From the NCBI GenBank assembly GCA_041645555.1, contig JBAZPX010000005.1:1-62422 (forward strand): a stretch of 62,422 bases of DNA. Reading direction: 5' to 3'. The stretch's first letter is position 1, and every line of letters starts with the position of its first letter. Below, piece by piece: positions 1 to 8,493 of the stretch. A model generated the notes under the pieces. That model was not told the DNA's origin. It searched no databases and saw only the letters and a list, made by a program, of their open reading frames with translations. A program made the position numbers and the translations under genes. The DNA comes from JAQTRU01 sp041645555 (GTDB lineage Bacteria; Patescibacteriota; Patescibacteriia; Patescibacteriales; JAQTRU01).

Positions 1-3000
1 GTTCAGACCGGTTGGACAATACAGTACAACAAAATAGCGGGTTATAGATATGCCGGTATTGAATTAACCAACGTCGCCAATTCAAAAGTTAAAGATAACG
101 AGATTGCGGCGCCGACAAGTCTTTTTGATGACCCGGGTGACGCTGGCGTTGGCATTGAAATTGCGGCTCGTTCGCGCACGAAACCGGTAATTGCCGGCAC
201 AGATATAGAAGTTAGCGGCAATACGATTACAGGTGCTTTCCCAACTGGTTCGCGGGCTGCTATTAATCTCTTGTCCCGCGCCTACACAGCAACCAGCGAT
301 GCAACTCTTTCCGGCGTGACTGTGAGTGGAAATAATATTTCCGGTGCTGTTAATACACGCGCGGCCATATTGGCAGTTTCTGAGGTTAGATCAAGTGGTC
401 CGGCAACAATCAGTAATTTAGCGATCACCACCGACAATATACTTGATGGCAACTTGAATGCTATAGAAATTAAGGATTATGTAAAAAGTGGGTCGGGAAC
501 TGCTTCGCATTCTTCCATTACTATTACCGGAAACGAAATTAAAAATAGCACGGGTATAGGGTTATATTTATCGGCTACTACCTCGGCAACAGAAATTACA
601 GTTAGCTCTAATAAAATTCTTGCAAATGCGCTGTTCGGAATTAAAAATGAAGGAACAGGCACGCTCAATGCCGAAAACAATTGGTGGGGGACTGTAAAGA
701 AAGCAACAATCAGTGGTTTAGTTTATGGCGCGGTTGATTTTGAGCCTTATTATTTAGATGAATTAAAAACTACTTTAAGTTCCGCTTTACCACAGGTTTA
801 TGTGGATTCTACTTATAGCGAGGGAAACGCCAGTCCGCATACTTTTGATTACGATGCGTTTGCTACGATTTCTGACGCAATAACTGCCGTTGATTCCGGA
901 GGTACTATTAACGTGGCCGCCGGAACATACACGGTAAACAGTTCAATTAACGTAAATAAAAGCGTAACGATAACCGCCGACACATCCGCGACTATTATTT
1001 CAACAGCACAAAATACCCCCGTATTTAATATAACCGCGAATAATGTCACGATTGAAAATTTTAACATAACAACCAATTTATCTCCTTTTAGCGTGCCTGG
1101 AACCGGAAGCGAAACCAGTGGAGCCCTTGTTCTTATTAATGCTCAAAACGTGGCAATTACCCATAATGTAATTCATGCAGATGAGACCTCTTTGGGTGCA
1201 ATGTCTACTTGGACTGCAAGAGGCATAACTCTTCAAACAGGTTCAGCCACAATTAGTGGAAATACAATATATGGAGTTAGGAATGGCATTATAGGAAGAT
1301 ATGGTATTACGGCTGATATAGAAGATAATACTATTTTTAACACCAAGGGCGGAATCATGAATTATACCAACACTCAAGTAGATGCGGATAATAGGACGAT
1401 GGTTAATAACTCTTGGGATTCTACGCTTGAAGGCGCAATGAGTCATAACGAATGGGACATCGTCTGGAACTCCGGTGGTGGACCCTACGCGCCAGACTAC
1501 AATCAGAGTGTGCTTGTTCTCTCTGGCGCTAACAATAATGCTTATGTGGTCAGTTTGATGACGAGCACGCCTTACTCTGACCCCAACCGTTCTACCACTC
1601 TAACCGGAAACCGGAGCCACGTTTTTGTGAACACAACGGGTACGGCTACTAAGACGTGGACCAACGGCAATATGAACCTGCCCTATACCACGATTGCACT
1701 CGGCATAGAGGCCGTTGTGCCAGGCGGAAAGGTTAATGTCGCAGCCGGAACGTATTCCGAGAATATAAATGTAAATAAATCACTCACCTTGACTGGTGAA
1801 AGCAGTGATACTGTAACTGTGACCGCAGCAAGTCAAACCAATAGCGTCTTTACTATAAATGCGAATAATGTAGAAATTTCAGGATTCACGGCTACGCACA
1901 CAACTATGACAGGCAATGAGGGCTATGCGGGAATAAAATTTAATAGTGGCGTGACAGGCTGTAGTATTTACGATAATATATTAGTAAATAATCAATATGG
2001 CATATTGATTATTGAACCGGAAGACAGCACAACCCCCGGGAATAACACGTTTACAAATAACAATGCTTCAAGCAATGGCGTTTCTGGCATAGAAATGCAG
2101 CACTCGTATGGCAATACATTTACAAATAACACAGCAAACTCGAACGGCAGCTACGGCTTTAAATTGGACTCTGCGCGTAACAACACGTTCACGGGCAACA
2201 CGGCAAATTCTAACCAAAGAGGATTCTATCTAACCACAGGCTCTGGTGTCGGGTCCAACAACAACACATTTACGAACAATACCGCAAGCTTGAACACTAA
2301 ACACGGTATTCATTTAATTGGTATAAGCAACAACAACACGCTTACCGGCAATACCTTTTCCGGAAACACTACAACCGGTATCAAACTGCAAGGTGAAGTC
2401 AACTCTCTCGCAATAAGCTCCAGCACAATTACCAACAGTCTTACTGGTATTAATATTTCTAACGAAAGTTCTCCGAGCCCTAGTGTCGCTGCTTGGACAG
2501 TGGCGAAGAATAACATTTCGGGGAACACTACTGGTGTCTCCAATAGCGGTACGGGCACCCTTAATGCCACCAATAACTATTGGGGAACGGATTATCCTGT
2601 TTTTAGCACGATTATTTCAGGTAGTGTCAGCCATGACCCCTGGTATTTTGATGGCGACCTAAAACAATCAAGTTCTCAAATAGCGACTATTTTCCAGGGT
2701 ATTGCTGAAACTTTGTCGGGCAATGGAGTTGCCAGCAACATCGGTGATGTCACAGCTTCTAAAATCAAGTCTTTCCCGAATTTATATTTTGAAAAATCAA
2801 TTGACGGCGTGAAAATGGGTAAAATAAAGTTTACTTCGGCGCTGGACTTGTCCAGTCAGGCTACGACAGATTTCCTTAAAGCTCTGGGCAGTAAAATGGA
2901 CGCCAACTCCGGAGTAATCGGGCTTGATTTTAGAGAGACGGGTGAAACCCTAAGCCTTAAAGGAGTGAGTGCGGAAATTAAATTTTATGGTTTAGATAAT

Positions 3001-6000
3001 TTGGGCTTTGGCGACAACTCTACGATTGAGCAAATCAATGCGAAACTAATTGCCAGAGATGATGAAGGAGGTATTGTGGATAAGAGCGGACTTATTGCTC
3101 CGGAGAGCGCTAGTTATATTGGCGCTTGCGGAGTTGGAGAAACGGAATGCCATGTTTTCACTATAGGCGTTAACCACTTTACCAAATATCAAATTGATAA
3201 TACGCCTCCAACTTTCGGCCCTTGTCCGCCCGCGACAGGCACAACCGGGGGAACATCAATGGTAAGAGTTACAGCCGAGGACAATGTTGCCGTGGCCAAT
3301 GCCCAAATCAGTGTCAACGGCGGGGTGTCATACACCGATATGGAATACGTCAGTTCTCTTGATTTGAAAAAACGATATACCTATAAAGTTAATGTTCCCT
3401 ACAATTCAACAGGCATCACTTATCAAGTCAAAATATCTGACGCCGTAGGCAACTTAACTATTTCAGACCCCAAGACAATTACAGTTACCGGTATTGATTT
3501 TGCCGCTGGTTCAGCCACTACTAATTCTTTAGTCTTGAGCTGGGAAAATAATGAAGCTAACGGCAGTTATTATATTATAAAGCGTTCAACCAGCGCCATA
3601 ACTGCGGAAAATTTTTCCGCGGCTACAACTTTGGGCGGAGCGCCAGCAGTAACCAGTGGCAAACAAGGATATGTTGCCAAAAACCTCTTGCCTGATACGA
3701 CTTATTATTTTGCCATTAAGTTAATTGATTATGAAGGAAATACTTCTGCCATGGCAGTAACTTCAGGTAAAACTTTAACGCCAGCGGCCGCGCCTTCTGA
3801 TTTGGCCGCTCCGGCAGCTATTAGCGATTTAGCGCCTACTGAGAAGAAAGGTCCGACCACAACCGAGGTAAGATTAACCTGGACAGCGACAGGCGATGAT
3901 GGCGCTTCTGGCATTGCTTCCAAATATATTATTAAGCGTTCAACCAGCGCCATAACCGCGGAAAATTTTGCGGCGGCTACGACAATATTTAACACTCTTT
4001 CGCCCCAGCCGGCTGGTTCGACTGAATTCTTTATCGTAACCGGGTTAACATCAGGCGCAACTTATTATTTCGCGATTAAAGTACAGGATGAAGTTCCTAA
4101 TACTTCTATTATGAGTAATGTTGCCATTAAGACTACTGACAGTAATTTGCCGACTGTAAGCGCGATTACTCCAACCCAAGGTGAAAACGGGGGAGCGGTG
4201 GCGATTACGGTTACCGGGACTAACTTTATCGACGGTACCAATACTTTAAGATTTTCCAATTCCAGCAATACTTTTGAATTAGCGGCTACTTATGCTAGCG
4301 CGACTAGTTTGACGGCCTCTGCTCCGGTTGGCGCTCCGGTTGGCGCTTATAGCTTAAAAGTCGCTAACAGCAACGGCGCTTCTTCGGCTTTGGCTTCAGC
4401 TTATACGGTAAAAGTCGCGCCCATACCTTTGCCAACCGTAAGCGATTTGCTTCCAGCCAATATCGGCTCTAATGATTCTGATGTAAGCTTAACTATCTAT
4501 GGCGTTAATTTTACCGGCGCTACCGCGGTTAGTATTGATACAGCGCCGGAAACCGCTTTAGCCATCGCTTCAGTCAGCAGTACTAAAATTGTCGCTACTA
4601 TACCGGGTATGGTTGCGGCCGGCAACTATAATATTAAAGTAACTACGGCTGGCGGTACTAATACTATCAGCTCGGTAAAATTGGACGTTAAAGCGCCTGT
4701 AGTTATTGATAATATGACGGTTCAGGATGTTTCTACTGACCAGCCGGTTGATTTAGACAATACCGGCACTATTCCGGTGCAGATAACCATGCAGTCTGAT
4801 AATACGATTGTTAATACTGATACGGTGGCCACGATTGAAGTGGTTATTCCGCCGGCAACCCAAGTGAAGAAAGCTGACGGCACGGCCTATACCGGCAATA
4901 TTAATCCGCCGCAGATAGTTAAAACAACCGATGAAATGAAGGAAACAGCCGGTGAGGACGCGATTGTTATTACGATGGGAAATCCGGATGAAAAAATTAG
5001 TTTTAGCAATGATTTCGTCACAACCGTTACCCTGGAAACAACCAACACCAAGGCGCCATTAATCTGGTACTATAAACCGGATGGTACTTTTGAAATCGCG
5101 GGCAAAGACGGAGTTAAGGACGGCGTAACCTACATTAAAGGCGGTACGGTCTTAAATACCGTTAATAACAACGGCGTTTATACTTATACTATCGGCTTGC
5201 TCTTAGACCATATGTCCAGCTACGTCGCCGGAGTTAATCCTTCTATTATTTCTATTTATCCGTCATCCGAAACAGTTGGAGCAACTCTAACAATTATCGG
5301 CACTAATTTTAGTACGAGCGCAACCGTGAAGTTTGGCGCTACGTCCGCAACTGTTTCTTCTTTAACCACTACCAGTATTTCCGCTACCGTGCCTTCAATT
5401 AGCACAGGCAGTTATAATATTACCGTAACTAATAGCGATGGTTTGGTTAGCAATGCTAAGACTTTTAGCTTTACGGCTAAAGTTCCGGGGCCGAACATAG
5501 GTGGCGGAGGCGGAGGCGCACAACCGCAAGCAGCTGCTCCGGCTACCCCAGCGACTCCAGCGACTCCCGCTACTCCCGCTACTCCCGCTACTCCTGAGGT
5601 TTCCCCGGCTGCTCCGGCCACTCCCGCTACTCCGGCTACCCCGGCGGCTCCAGCCGTCCCGGGCAGACCAGCCCCACAAGTTTTGGGTGAAAAAACCTAT
5701 GCTGACGGAACCTTAGTCCGAGGCAATGATAAAAAAATATTTGTCATTGTTGATGGGCAGAAGAAGTATATTCCTAACCTGAAAGAACTGGCTAAATACG
5801 CCGGACAAAAGATTTATGATGTGGCGAATACGGTTTTAATCCAATATCCGGAAGTCTTGGGAACGAAAGTTATTTCCGACGGCGCGTTGATAAGAGGCGG
5901 CGACGGTAAAATTTATGTCATAAAGAATAGCAAAAAACAGTATGTTAGCAGTTTGGAGGAATTGCGGAAAAATTATCGCGGTAAAAAGATTTATGATGTA

Positions 6001-6027
6001 AGCGATGAAACTTTGGCTAAGTATTAA
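1..6027 (+). CDS. Giant secreted beta-helix / FN3 / IPT surface protein (5' truncated by window)
   Basis: The frame is open from base 1, so the 5' end lies outside the window; 2008 residues are visible. Up to about base 2700 there are right-handed beta-helix repeats of NosD/pectate-lyase type, rich in N-N-T-F-T-N-N rungs and with NNWWGT / NNYWGT turns. Next come an Ig-like segment (about 3200-3490), two fibronectin-III-like domains (3500-3780, 3800-4135) that both contain IKRSTSAITAENF, IPT/TIG-like domains (about 4150-4410, 4430-4690, 5230-5480), a Pro-Ala-Thr linker (5520-5670) and two C-terminal repeats of about 55 residues (DGTLVRGNDKKIFVI; DGALIRGGDGKIYVI). The C-terminal repeats resemble the N-terminal modules of the S-layer-like protein at 28294. 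Probably an exported adhesin or cell-surface fibre; the function is inferred from architecture only. Confidence 0.85.
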   Translation, partial: VQTGWTIQYNKIAGYRYAGIELTNVANSKVKDNEIAAPTSLFDDPGDAGVGIEIAARSRTKPVIAGTDIEVSGNTITGAFPTGSRAAINLLSRAYTATSDATLSGVTVSGNNISGAVNTRAAILAVSEVRSSGPATISNLAITTDNILDGNLNAIEIKDYVKSGSGTASHSSITITGNEIKNSTGIGLYLSATTSATEITVSSNKILANALFGIKNEGTGTLNAENNWWGTVKKATISGLVYGAVDFEPYYLDELKTTLSSALPQVYVDSTYSEGNASPHTFDYDAFATISDAITAVDSGGTINVAAGTYTVNSSINVNKSVTITADTSATIISTAQNTPVFNITANNVTIENFNITTNLSPFSVPGTGSETSGALVLINAQNVAITHNVIHADETSLGAMSTWTARGITLQTGSATISGNTIYGVRNGIIGRYGITADIEDNTIFNTKGGIMNYTNTQVDADNRTMVNNSWDSTLEGAMSHNEWDIVWNSGGGPYAPDYNQSVLVLSGANNNAYVVSLMTSTPYSDPNRSTTLTGNRSHVFVNTTGTATKTWTNGNMNLPYTTIALGIEAVVPGGKVNVAAGTYSENINVNKSLTLTGESSDTVTVTAASQTNSVFTINANNVEISGFTATHTTMTGNEGYAGIKFNSGVTGCSIYDNILVNNQYGILIIEPEDSTTPGNNTFTNNNASSNGVSGIEMQHSYGNTFTNNTANSNGSYGFKLDSARNNTFTGNTANSNQRGFYLTTGSGVGSNNNTFTNNTASLNTKHGIHLIGISNNNTLTGNTFSGNTTTGIKLQGEVNSLAISSSTITNSLTGINISNESSPSPSVAAWTVAKNNISGNTTGVSNSGTGTLNATNNYWGTDYPVFSTIISGSVSHDPWYFDGDLKQSSSQIATIFQGIAETLSGNGVASNIGDVTASKIKSFPNLYFEKSIDGVKMGKIKFTSALDLSSQATTDFLKALGSKMDANSGVIGLDFRETGETLSLKGVSAEIKFYGLDNLGFGDNSTIEQINAKLIARDDEGGIVDKSGLIAPESASYIGACGVGETECHVFTIGVNHFTKYQIDNTPPTFGPCPPATGTTGGTSMVRVTAEDNVAVANAQISVNGGVSYTDMEYVSSLDLKKRYTYKVNVPYNSTGITYQVKISDAVGNLTISDPKTITVTGIDFAAGSATTNSLVLSWENNEANGSYYIIKRSTSAITAENFSAATTLGGAPAVTSGKQGYVAKNLLPDTTYYFAIKLIDYEGNTSAMAVTSGKTLTPAAAPSDLAAPAAISDLAPTEKKGPTTTEVRLTWTATGDDGASGIASKYIIKRSTSAITAENFAAATTIFNTLSPQPAGSTEFFIVTGLTSGATYYFAIKVQDEVPNTSIMSNVAIKTTDSNLPTVSAITPTQGENGGAVAITVTGTNFIDGTNTLRFSNSSNTFELAATYASATSLTASAPVGAPVGAYSLKVANSNGASSALASAYTVKVAPIPLPTVSDLLPANIGSNDSDVSLTIYGVNFTGATAVSIDTAPETALAIASVSSTKIVATIPGMVAAGNYNIKVTTAGGTNTISSVKLDVKAPVVIDNMTVQDVSTDQPVDLDNTGTIPVQITMQSDNTIVNTDTVATIEVVIPPATQVKKADGTAYTGNINPPQIVKTTDEMKETAGEDAIVITMGNPDEKISFSNDFVTTVTLETTNTKAPLIWYYKPDGTFEIAGKDGVKDGVTYIKGGTVLNTVNNNGVYTYTIGLLLDHMSSYVAGVNPSIISIYPSSETVGATLTIIGTNFSTSATVKFGATSATVSSLTTTSISATVPSISTGSYNITVTNSDGLVSNAKTFSFTAKVPGPNIGGGGGGAQPQAAAPATPATPATPATPATPATPEVSPAAPATPATPATPAAPAVPGRPAPQVLGEKTYADGTLVRGNDKKIFVIVDGQKKYIPNLKELAKYAGQKIYDVANTVLIQYPEVLGTKVISDGALIRGGDGKIYVIKNSKKQYVSSLEELRKNYRGKKIYDVSDETLAKY

Positions 6028-6051
6028 AATCTGAGATTGATATATAAAAAA

Positions 6052-6079
6052 CCCCGCCGCTCTCAAGCGGCGGGGTTTT
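6052..6079 (+). terminator. Rho-independent terminator of the giant surface protein gene
   Basis: A perfect 10-bp GC-rich stem (6052-6061 with 6066-6075), CTCA loop, then TTTTGTTTT. It lies 25 nt after the stop codon. Confidence 0.9.
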
Positions 6080-6110
6080 GTTTTATTTATGATGTCATTG
6101 CGATCCCGCT

Positions 6111-6236
6111 CCCTCACCCCCTCGCCCCTCTCCCGCTCTTATCATCGCGGGCGAGGGGAGCTGGAGAAACACTCCTTTAAATAACTCCCTTCTCCTTTCG
6201 GCTCGCAGCCGAAGGGAGAAGGGTTGGGGATGAGGG
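6111..6236. repeat. Nested palindromic element with imperfect terminal inverted repeats
   Basis: The ends are near-complementary: CCCTCACCCC at 6111 and GGGGATGAGGG ending near 6236. Inside are two hairpins: CCCCTCGCCC (6118-6127) with GGGCGAGGGG (6149-6158), and a 17-bp stem with one wobble (6187-6203 with 6207-6223, loop CGC). There is no open reading frame. It resembles small non-autonomous palindromic repeats (REP/MITE-like); only one copy is present here. Confidence 0.6.
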
Positions 6237-6302
6237 TTTATCGTTTGCTCCTTTCCATTGTAAATGTTATTATAAAACCTAGGTTATAAATAACAAAAAC
6301 AT

Positions 6303-7217
6303 ATGCCGGAACTGCCGGAAGTGGAAACAATTAAAAATGATTTAAAGAAAAGAATTTTAAGAAAAAAAATAATTGGGGTTGAAATAAGGGGTAAAAAGAT
6401 AGTAAACCCCATTAGAGATAAATCTCTAAACGGGGCAAGAAATAAACCGGCTGGCTTCACTAAAATTTTACAAGGCAATTCTTTTCATACTATAAATAGA
6501 ATTGGCAAACTTTTAATTTTTGAGCTGGCTGATAAGAAAAATTTTCTGCTGATTCATCTGAAAATGACCGGCCAGCTGATTTATTGCGGGAAAGGCGAAA
6601 TAGTGGCCGGGGGTCATGAGGCGGGAGGAGAAGAAAAGAAAATTCCCGGGGTGGGGGAGGCGTTGCCGAATAAACATACCCGTCTGATTTTTTCTTTCCA
6701 GGGCGGGGTAAAATTATTTTTTAATGATTTGCGCAAATTTGGTTATGCTAAAATTGTAAACGAAAAAGAGCTGGAAAAAATAAAAGGGGAGTATGGGCCG
6801 GAGCCCCTTACTAAGAGGTTTACTTTAGCGGCTTTCAGAAAGATTTTGGAAGGCAAAAACGCTCCTATTAAGGCGATTTTACTCAATCAGGGTCTAATTG
6901 CCGGAATTGGCAATATTTACGCTGATGAAGCCCTTTTTGAGGCCAGAATTAGGCCCAGCAGGCCGGGCAGGAGCCTATCGACCAGAGAGAAAGAGGCGCT
7001 TTTTAAAGCCATCAATTATTTATTGAAAAAGGCCATAAAATACCGCGGCACTACCTTTAGCAATTATGTGGATGCGGCCGGCAAAAGAGGCAATTTTACT
7101 AAACTATTAAAAGTTTATCATCGGGAAGGGGATAAGTGTAAACGATGCGGGGCAGTGATAAAAAAGGTAAGAGTGGCTGGCAGAGGAACAAGGTTTTGTG
7201 AAAAATGCCAAAAATAA
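6303..7217 (+). CDS. mutM: Formamidopyrimidine-DNA glycosylase (MutM/Fpg)
   Basis: Removes oxidised purines such as 8-oxoguanine and nicks the abasic site. At 304 residues it is complete and somewhat longer than typical. It starts with the diagnostic MPELPEVETI, where Pro2 and Glu3 are catalytic once Met is removed. RIGKLLIF carries the conserved lysine, GIGNIYADEALF is the helix-two-turn-helix, and a C-terminal zinc finger has Cys279, Cys282, Cys299 and Cys302. Two insertions are visible. Residues about 35-50 (NPIRDKSLNG...) are encoded by a palindromic repeat inserted in frame, and a Gly/Glu-rich loop follows MTGQLIYCGK. All key residues are present, so the enzyme is probably active. Confidence 0.97.
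   Translation: MPELPEVETIKNDLKKRILRKKIIGVEIRGKKIVNPIRDKSLNGARNKPAGFTKILQGNSFHTINRIGKLLIFELADKKNFLLIHLKMTGQLIYCGKGEIVAGGHEAGGEEKKIPGVGEALPNKHTRLIFSFQGGVKLFFNDLRKFGYAKIVNEKELEKIKGEYGPEPLTKRFTLAAFRKILEGKNAPIKAILLNQGLIAGIGNIYADEALFEARIRPSRPGRSLSTREKEALFKAINYLLKKAIKYRGTTFSNYVDAAGKRGNFTKLLKVYHREGDKCKRCGAVIKKVRVAGRGTRFCEKCQK
6407..6435. repeat. Palindromic element inserted in frame inside mutM
   Basis: CCCCATTAGAGAT (6407-6419) pairs with ATCTCTAAACGGGG (6422-6435) apart from a one-base bulge. It is the same repeat type as 8338-8366, read in the same frame: NPIRDKSLNG here, NPVRNRFLSG there. It lengthens a surface-loop region of MutM. Confidence 0.75.
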
Positions 7218-7225
7218 GATCTAAC

Positions 7226-7254
7226 GTGGCGCTACAAATGCCACACATGCAAAT
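7226..7254. repeat. Small hairpin repeat, copy 1
   Basis: GTGGC (7226-7230), loop GCTACAAAT, GCCAC (7240-7244), then tail ACATGCAAAT. A second copy at 24854-24882 keeps the loop and tail but has a different, still complementary stem. Confidence 0.55.
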
Positions 7255-7266
7255 AGAGCAAGGAGT

Positions 7267-7296
7267 TTGACTTTTTAAGTATCTTATGGCTATAAT
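7267..7296 (+). promoter_or_regulatory. Sigma-70-type promoter for rpmG and the following genes
   Basis: TTGACT at 7267-7272, an 18-nt spacer and TATAAT at 7291-7296; a second TATAAT sits at 7301-7306. A short GGCGG/CCGCC hairpin follows in the leader. Confidence 0.6.
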
Positions 7297-7359
7297 TAGG
7301 TATAATTTAGTTTCCGCCAAAGGCGGATCAGCCCCTGGCTGAAATTAATCATTTAAATT

Positions 7360-7515
7360 ATGTCTCAAGACAACATGATAAAATTAGAGTGCAAAGATTG
7401 CAAAAGACTCAATTATTTTTCCCGAAAGAATAAGAAAACTTTAAAAAACAGGCTGGAGCTGAAAAAATACTGTAAGCATTGCAAAAAGCATACTTTACAT
7501 AAAGAAACTAAATAA
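7360..7515 (+). CDS. rpmG: 50S ribosomal protein L33 (bL33)
   Basis: A 51-residue basic protein, short enough to be overlooked. The core MIKLECKDCKRLNYFSRKNK, followed by a second Cys pair (KYCKHCKKHT) and C-terminal KETK, is the bL33 pattern with four zinc-ligand cysteines. Start at 7360 (MSQDNM...); an in-frame ATG five codons later is an alternative. It is followed by a lipoprotein gene 11 nt downstream. Confidence 0.92.
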   Translation: MSQDNMIKLECKDCKRLNYFSRKNKKTLKNRLELKKYCKHCKKHTLHKETK

Positions 7516-7526
7516 GATAGTTTTTT

Positions 7527-7922
7527 ATGTTTGGGTTTAAAACAACTAATCAGCTCGCTATCTCGCTGATTTTTGTTTTGCTTTTTTCCGGCTGTAATTT
7601 GAAAGACGCCGGTAGCGAGCTGAAAAAGCTTGATGATAAGGTCGGGCAGAAACTGGACCAAATACAGGAGAAACAGCAGGAAGATGTGGTTAATTTTTTT
7701 AATGAAGAGAAAATTGCGCCGGCGGCAAAGGACCTAACCAAAGAGCAGAAAGAAAAAATTGACAAGTGGCTTGAGAAAAATAATTTGAACCGCTATGGCG
7801 ATTCGGTAGATATGATGTATACGGGCGGCACGCCCCTCTTTAACGAAACGACAGGGGAGAGCCTTGACCGCTATGATTATATTTTAAAAAATCATCCGGA
7901 ATTATTGGATGAATTAAAATAA
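7527..7922 (+). CDS. Small predicted lipoprotein, unknown function
   Basis: 131 residues with a signal peptide ending in lipobox LFSGC (Cys23), so probably acylated and anchored outside the membrane. The mature part is highly charged and helical (KKLDDKVGQKLDQIQEKQQE, then KDLTKEQKEKIDKWLEKNN) and ends in a Tyr/Asp-containing tail. No enzyme motif is recognised. It is 11 nt after rpmG and 6 nt before the next gene, so probably co-transcribed. Confidence 0.8.
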   Translation: MFGFKTTNQLAISLIFVLLFSGCNLKDAGSELKKLDDKVGQKLDQIQEKQQEDVVNFFNEEKIAPAAKDLTKEQKEKIDKWLEKNNLNRYGDSVDMMYTGGTPLFNETTGESLDRYDYILKNHPELLDELK

Positions 7923-7928
7923 AAATAT

Positions 7929-8264
7929 ATGAAAAATAAATTTATTAGTTTTAGCGCTCCAATCTTGATGTTGCTGGCGACGGTTAATCCGGCGATGGCC
8001 GCGACCTGCGCTGTTAACGGGAAAGAAATTCCTTGTGATATTTTTTGGGCGCGATATGGCTGGATATTTGTTATTGGTTTTTTGATTCCGGGATTATTGT
8101 TTATGATAAAGCCCGATTGGCTGCTTAAATTGCAGATTTGGAGTTCTGAAAAATTTATGGGCGCTAAATATATTCCGTCTAAAAAAACCGAAATGATTGT
8201 GTTCATGATAGGCGCTGTTTTTACCATTTTAGGCTTATTTTTTCTATACCAAGTATTCCCTTAA
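7929..8264 (+). CDS. Small exported membrane protein, unknown function
   Basis: 111 residues. An N-terminal signal sequence ends near NPAMAA, followed by a short segment with two cysteines (CAVNGKEIPC) that could form a disulfide outside the cell. Two membrane spans follow (YGWIFVIGFLIPGLLFMI; MIVFMIGAVFTILGLFFLY) with a basic loop between them. The family is not recognised. It follows the lipoprotein gene by 6 nt. Confidence 0.7.
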   Translation: MKNKFISFSAPILMLLATVNPAMAATCAVNGKEIPCDIFWARYGWIFVIGFLIPGLLFMIKPDWLLKLQIWSSEKFMGAKYIPSKKTEMIVFMIGAVFTILGLFFLYQVFP

Positions 8265-8332
8265 TAATTTATTTGGCTTTGCCAATTCTAAAAAAAATCA
8301 GCCGGAATTATTAAGTGAGTTAAATTAATTAT

Positions 8333-8493
8333 ATGAACCCCGTTAGAAATAGATTTCTAAGCGGGGTGAACCCCACTAGAAATTTGGTTAACTAGAAAAA
8401 ATAAAGAAATTTTTAGTGGGTGGAAAGAAGATATATTTAAAATAAATTAAAATATTTTTATGGAAAAAAATAATAACGAAATTTCTAACGGGG
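8333..8493. repeat. ISNGV-type palindromic element at the start of the permease gene
   Basis: Arm CCCCGTTAGAAAT at 8338-8350 can pair locally with 8353-8366 (complete hairpin) or perfectly over 13 bp with ATTTCTAACGGGG at 8481-8493, which lies within codons 8-12 of the permease. A diverged second hairpin lies at 8371-8420. The upstream part carries a 20-codon open frame from ATG 8333 (MNPVRNRFLSG...). Related elements are at 11307 and 46580. Confidence 0.75.

Noticed and set aside
5395..5716. Gly/Ser-, Ala/Gly- and Leu/Pro-rich open frames on both strands
   Set aside because: Products of the Pro-Ala-Thr linker repeats read in other frames.
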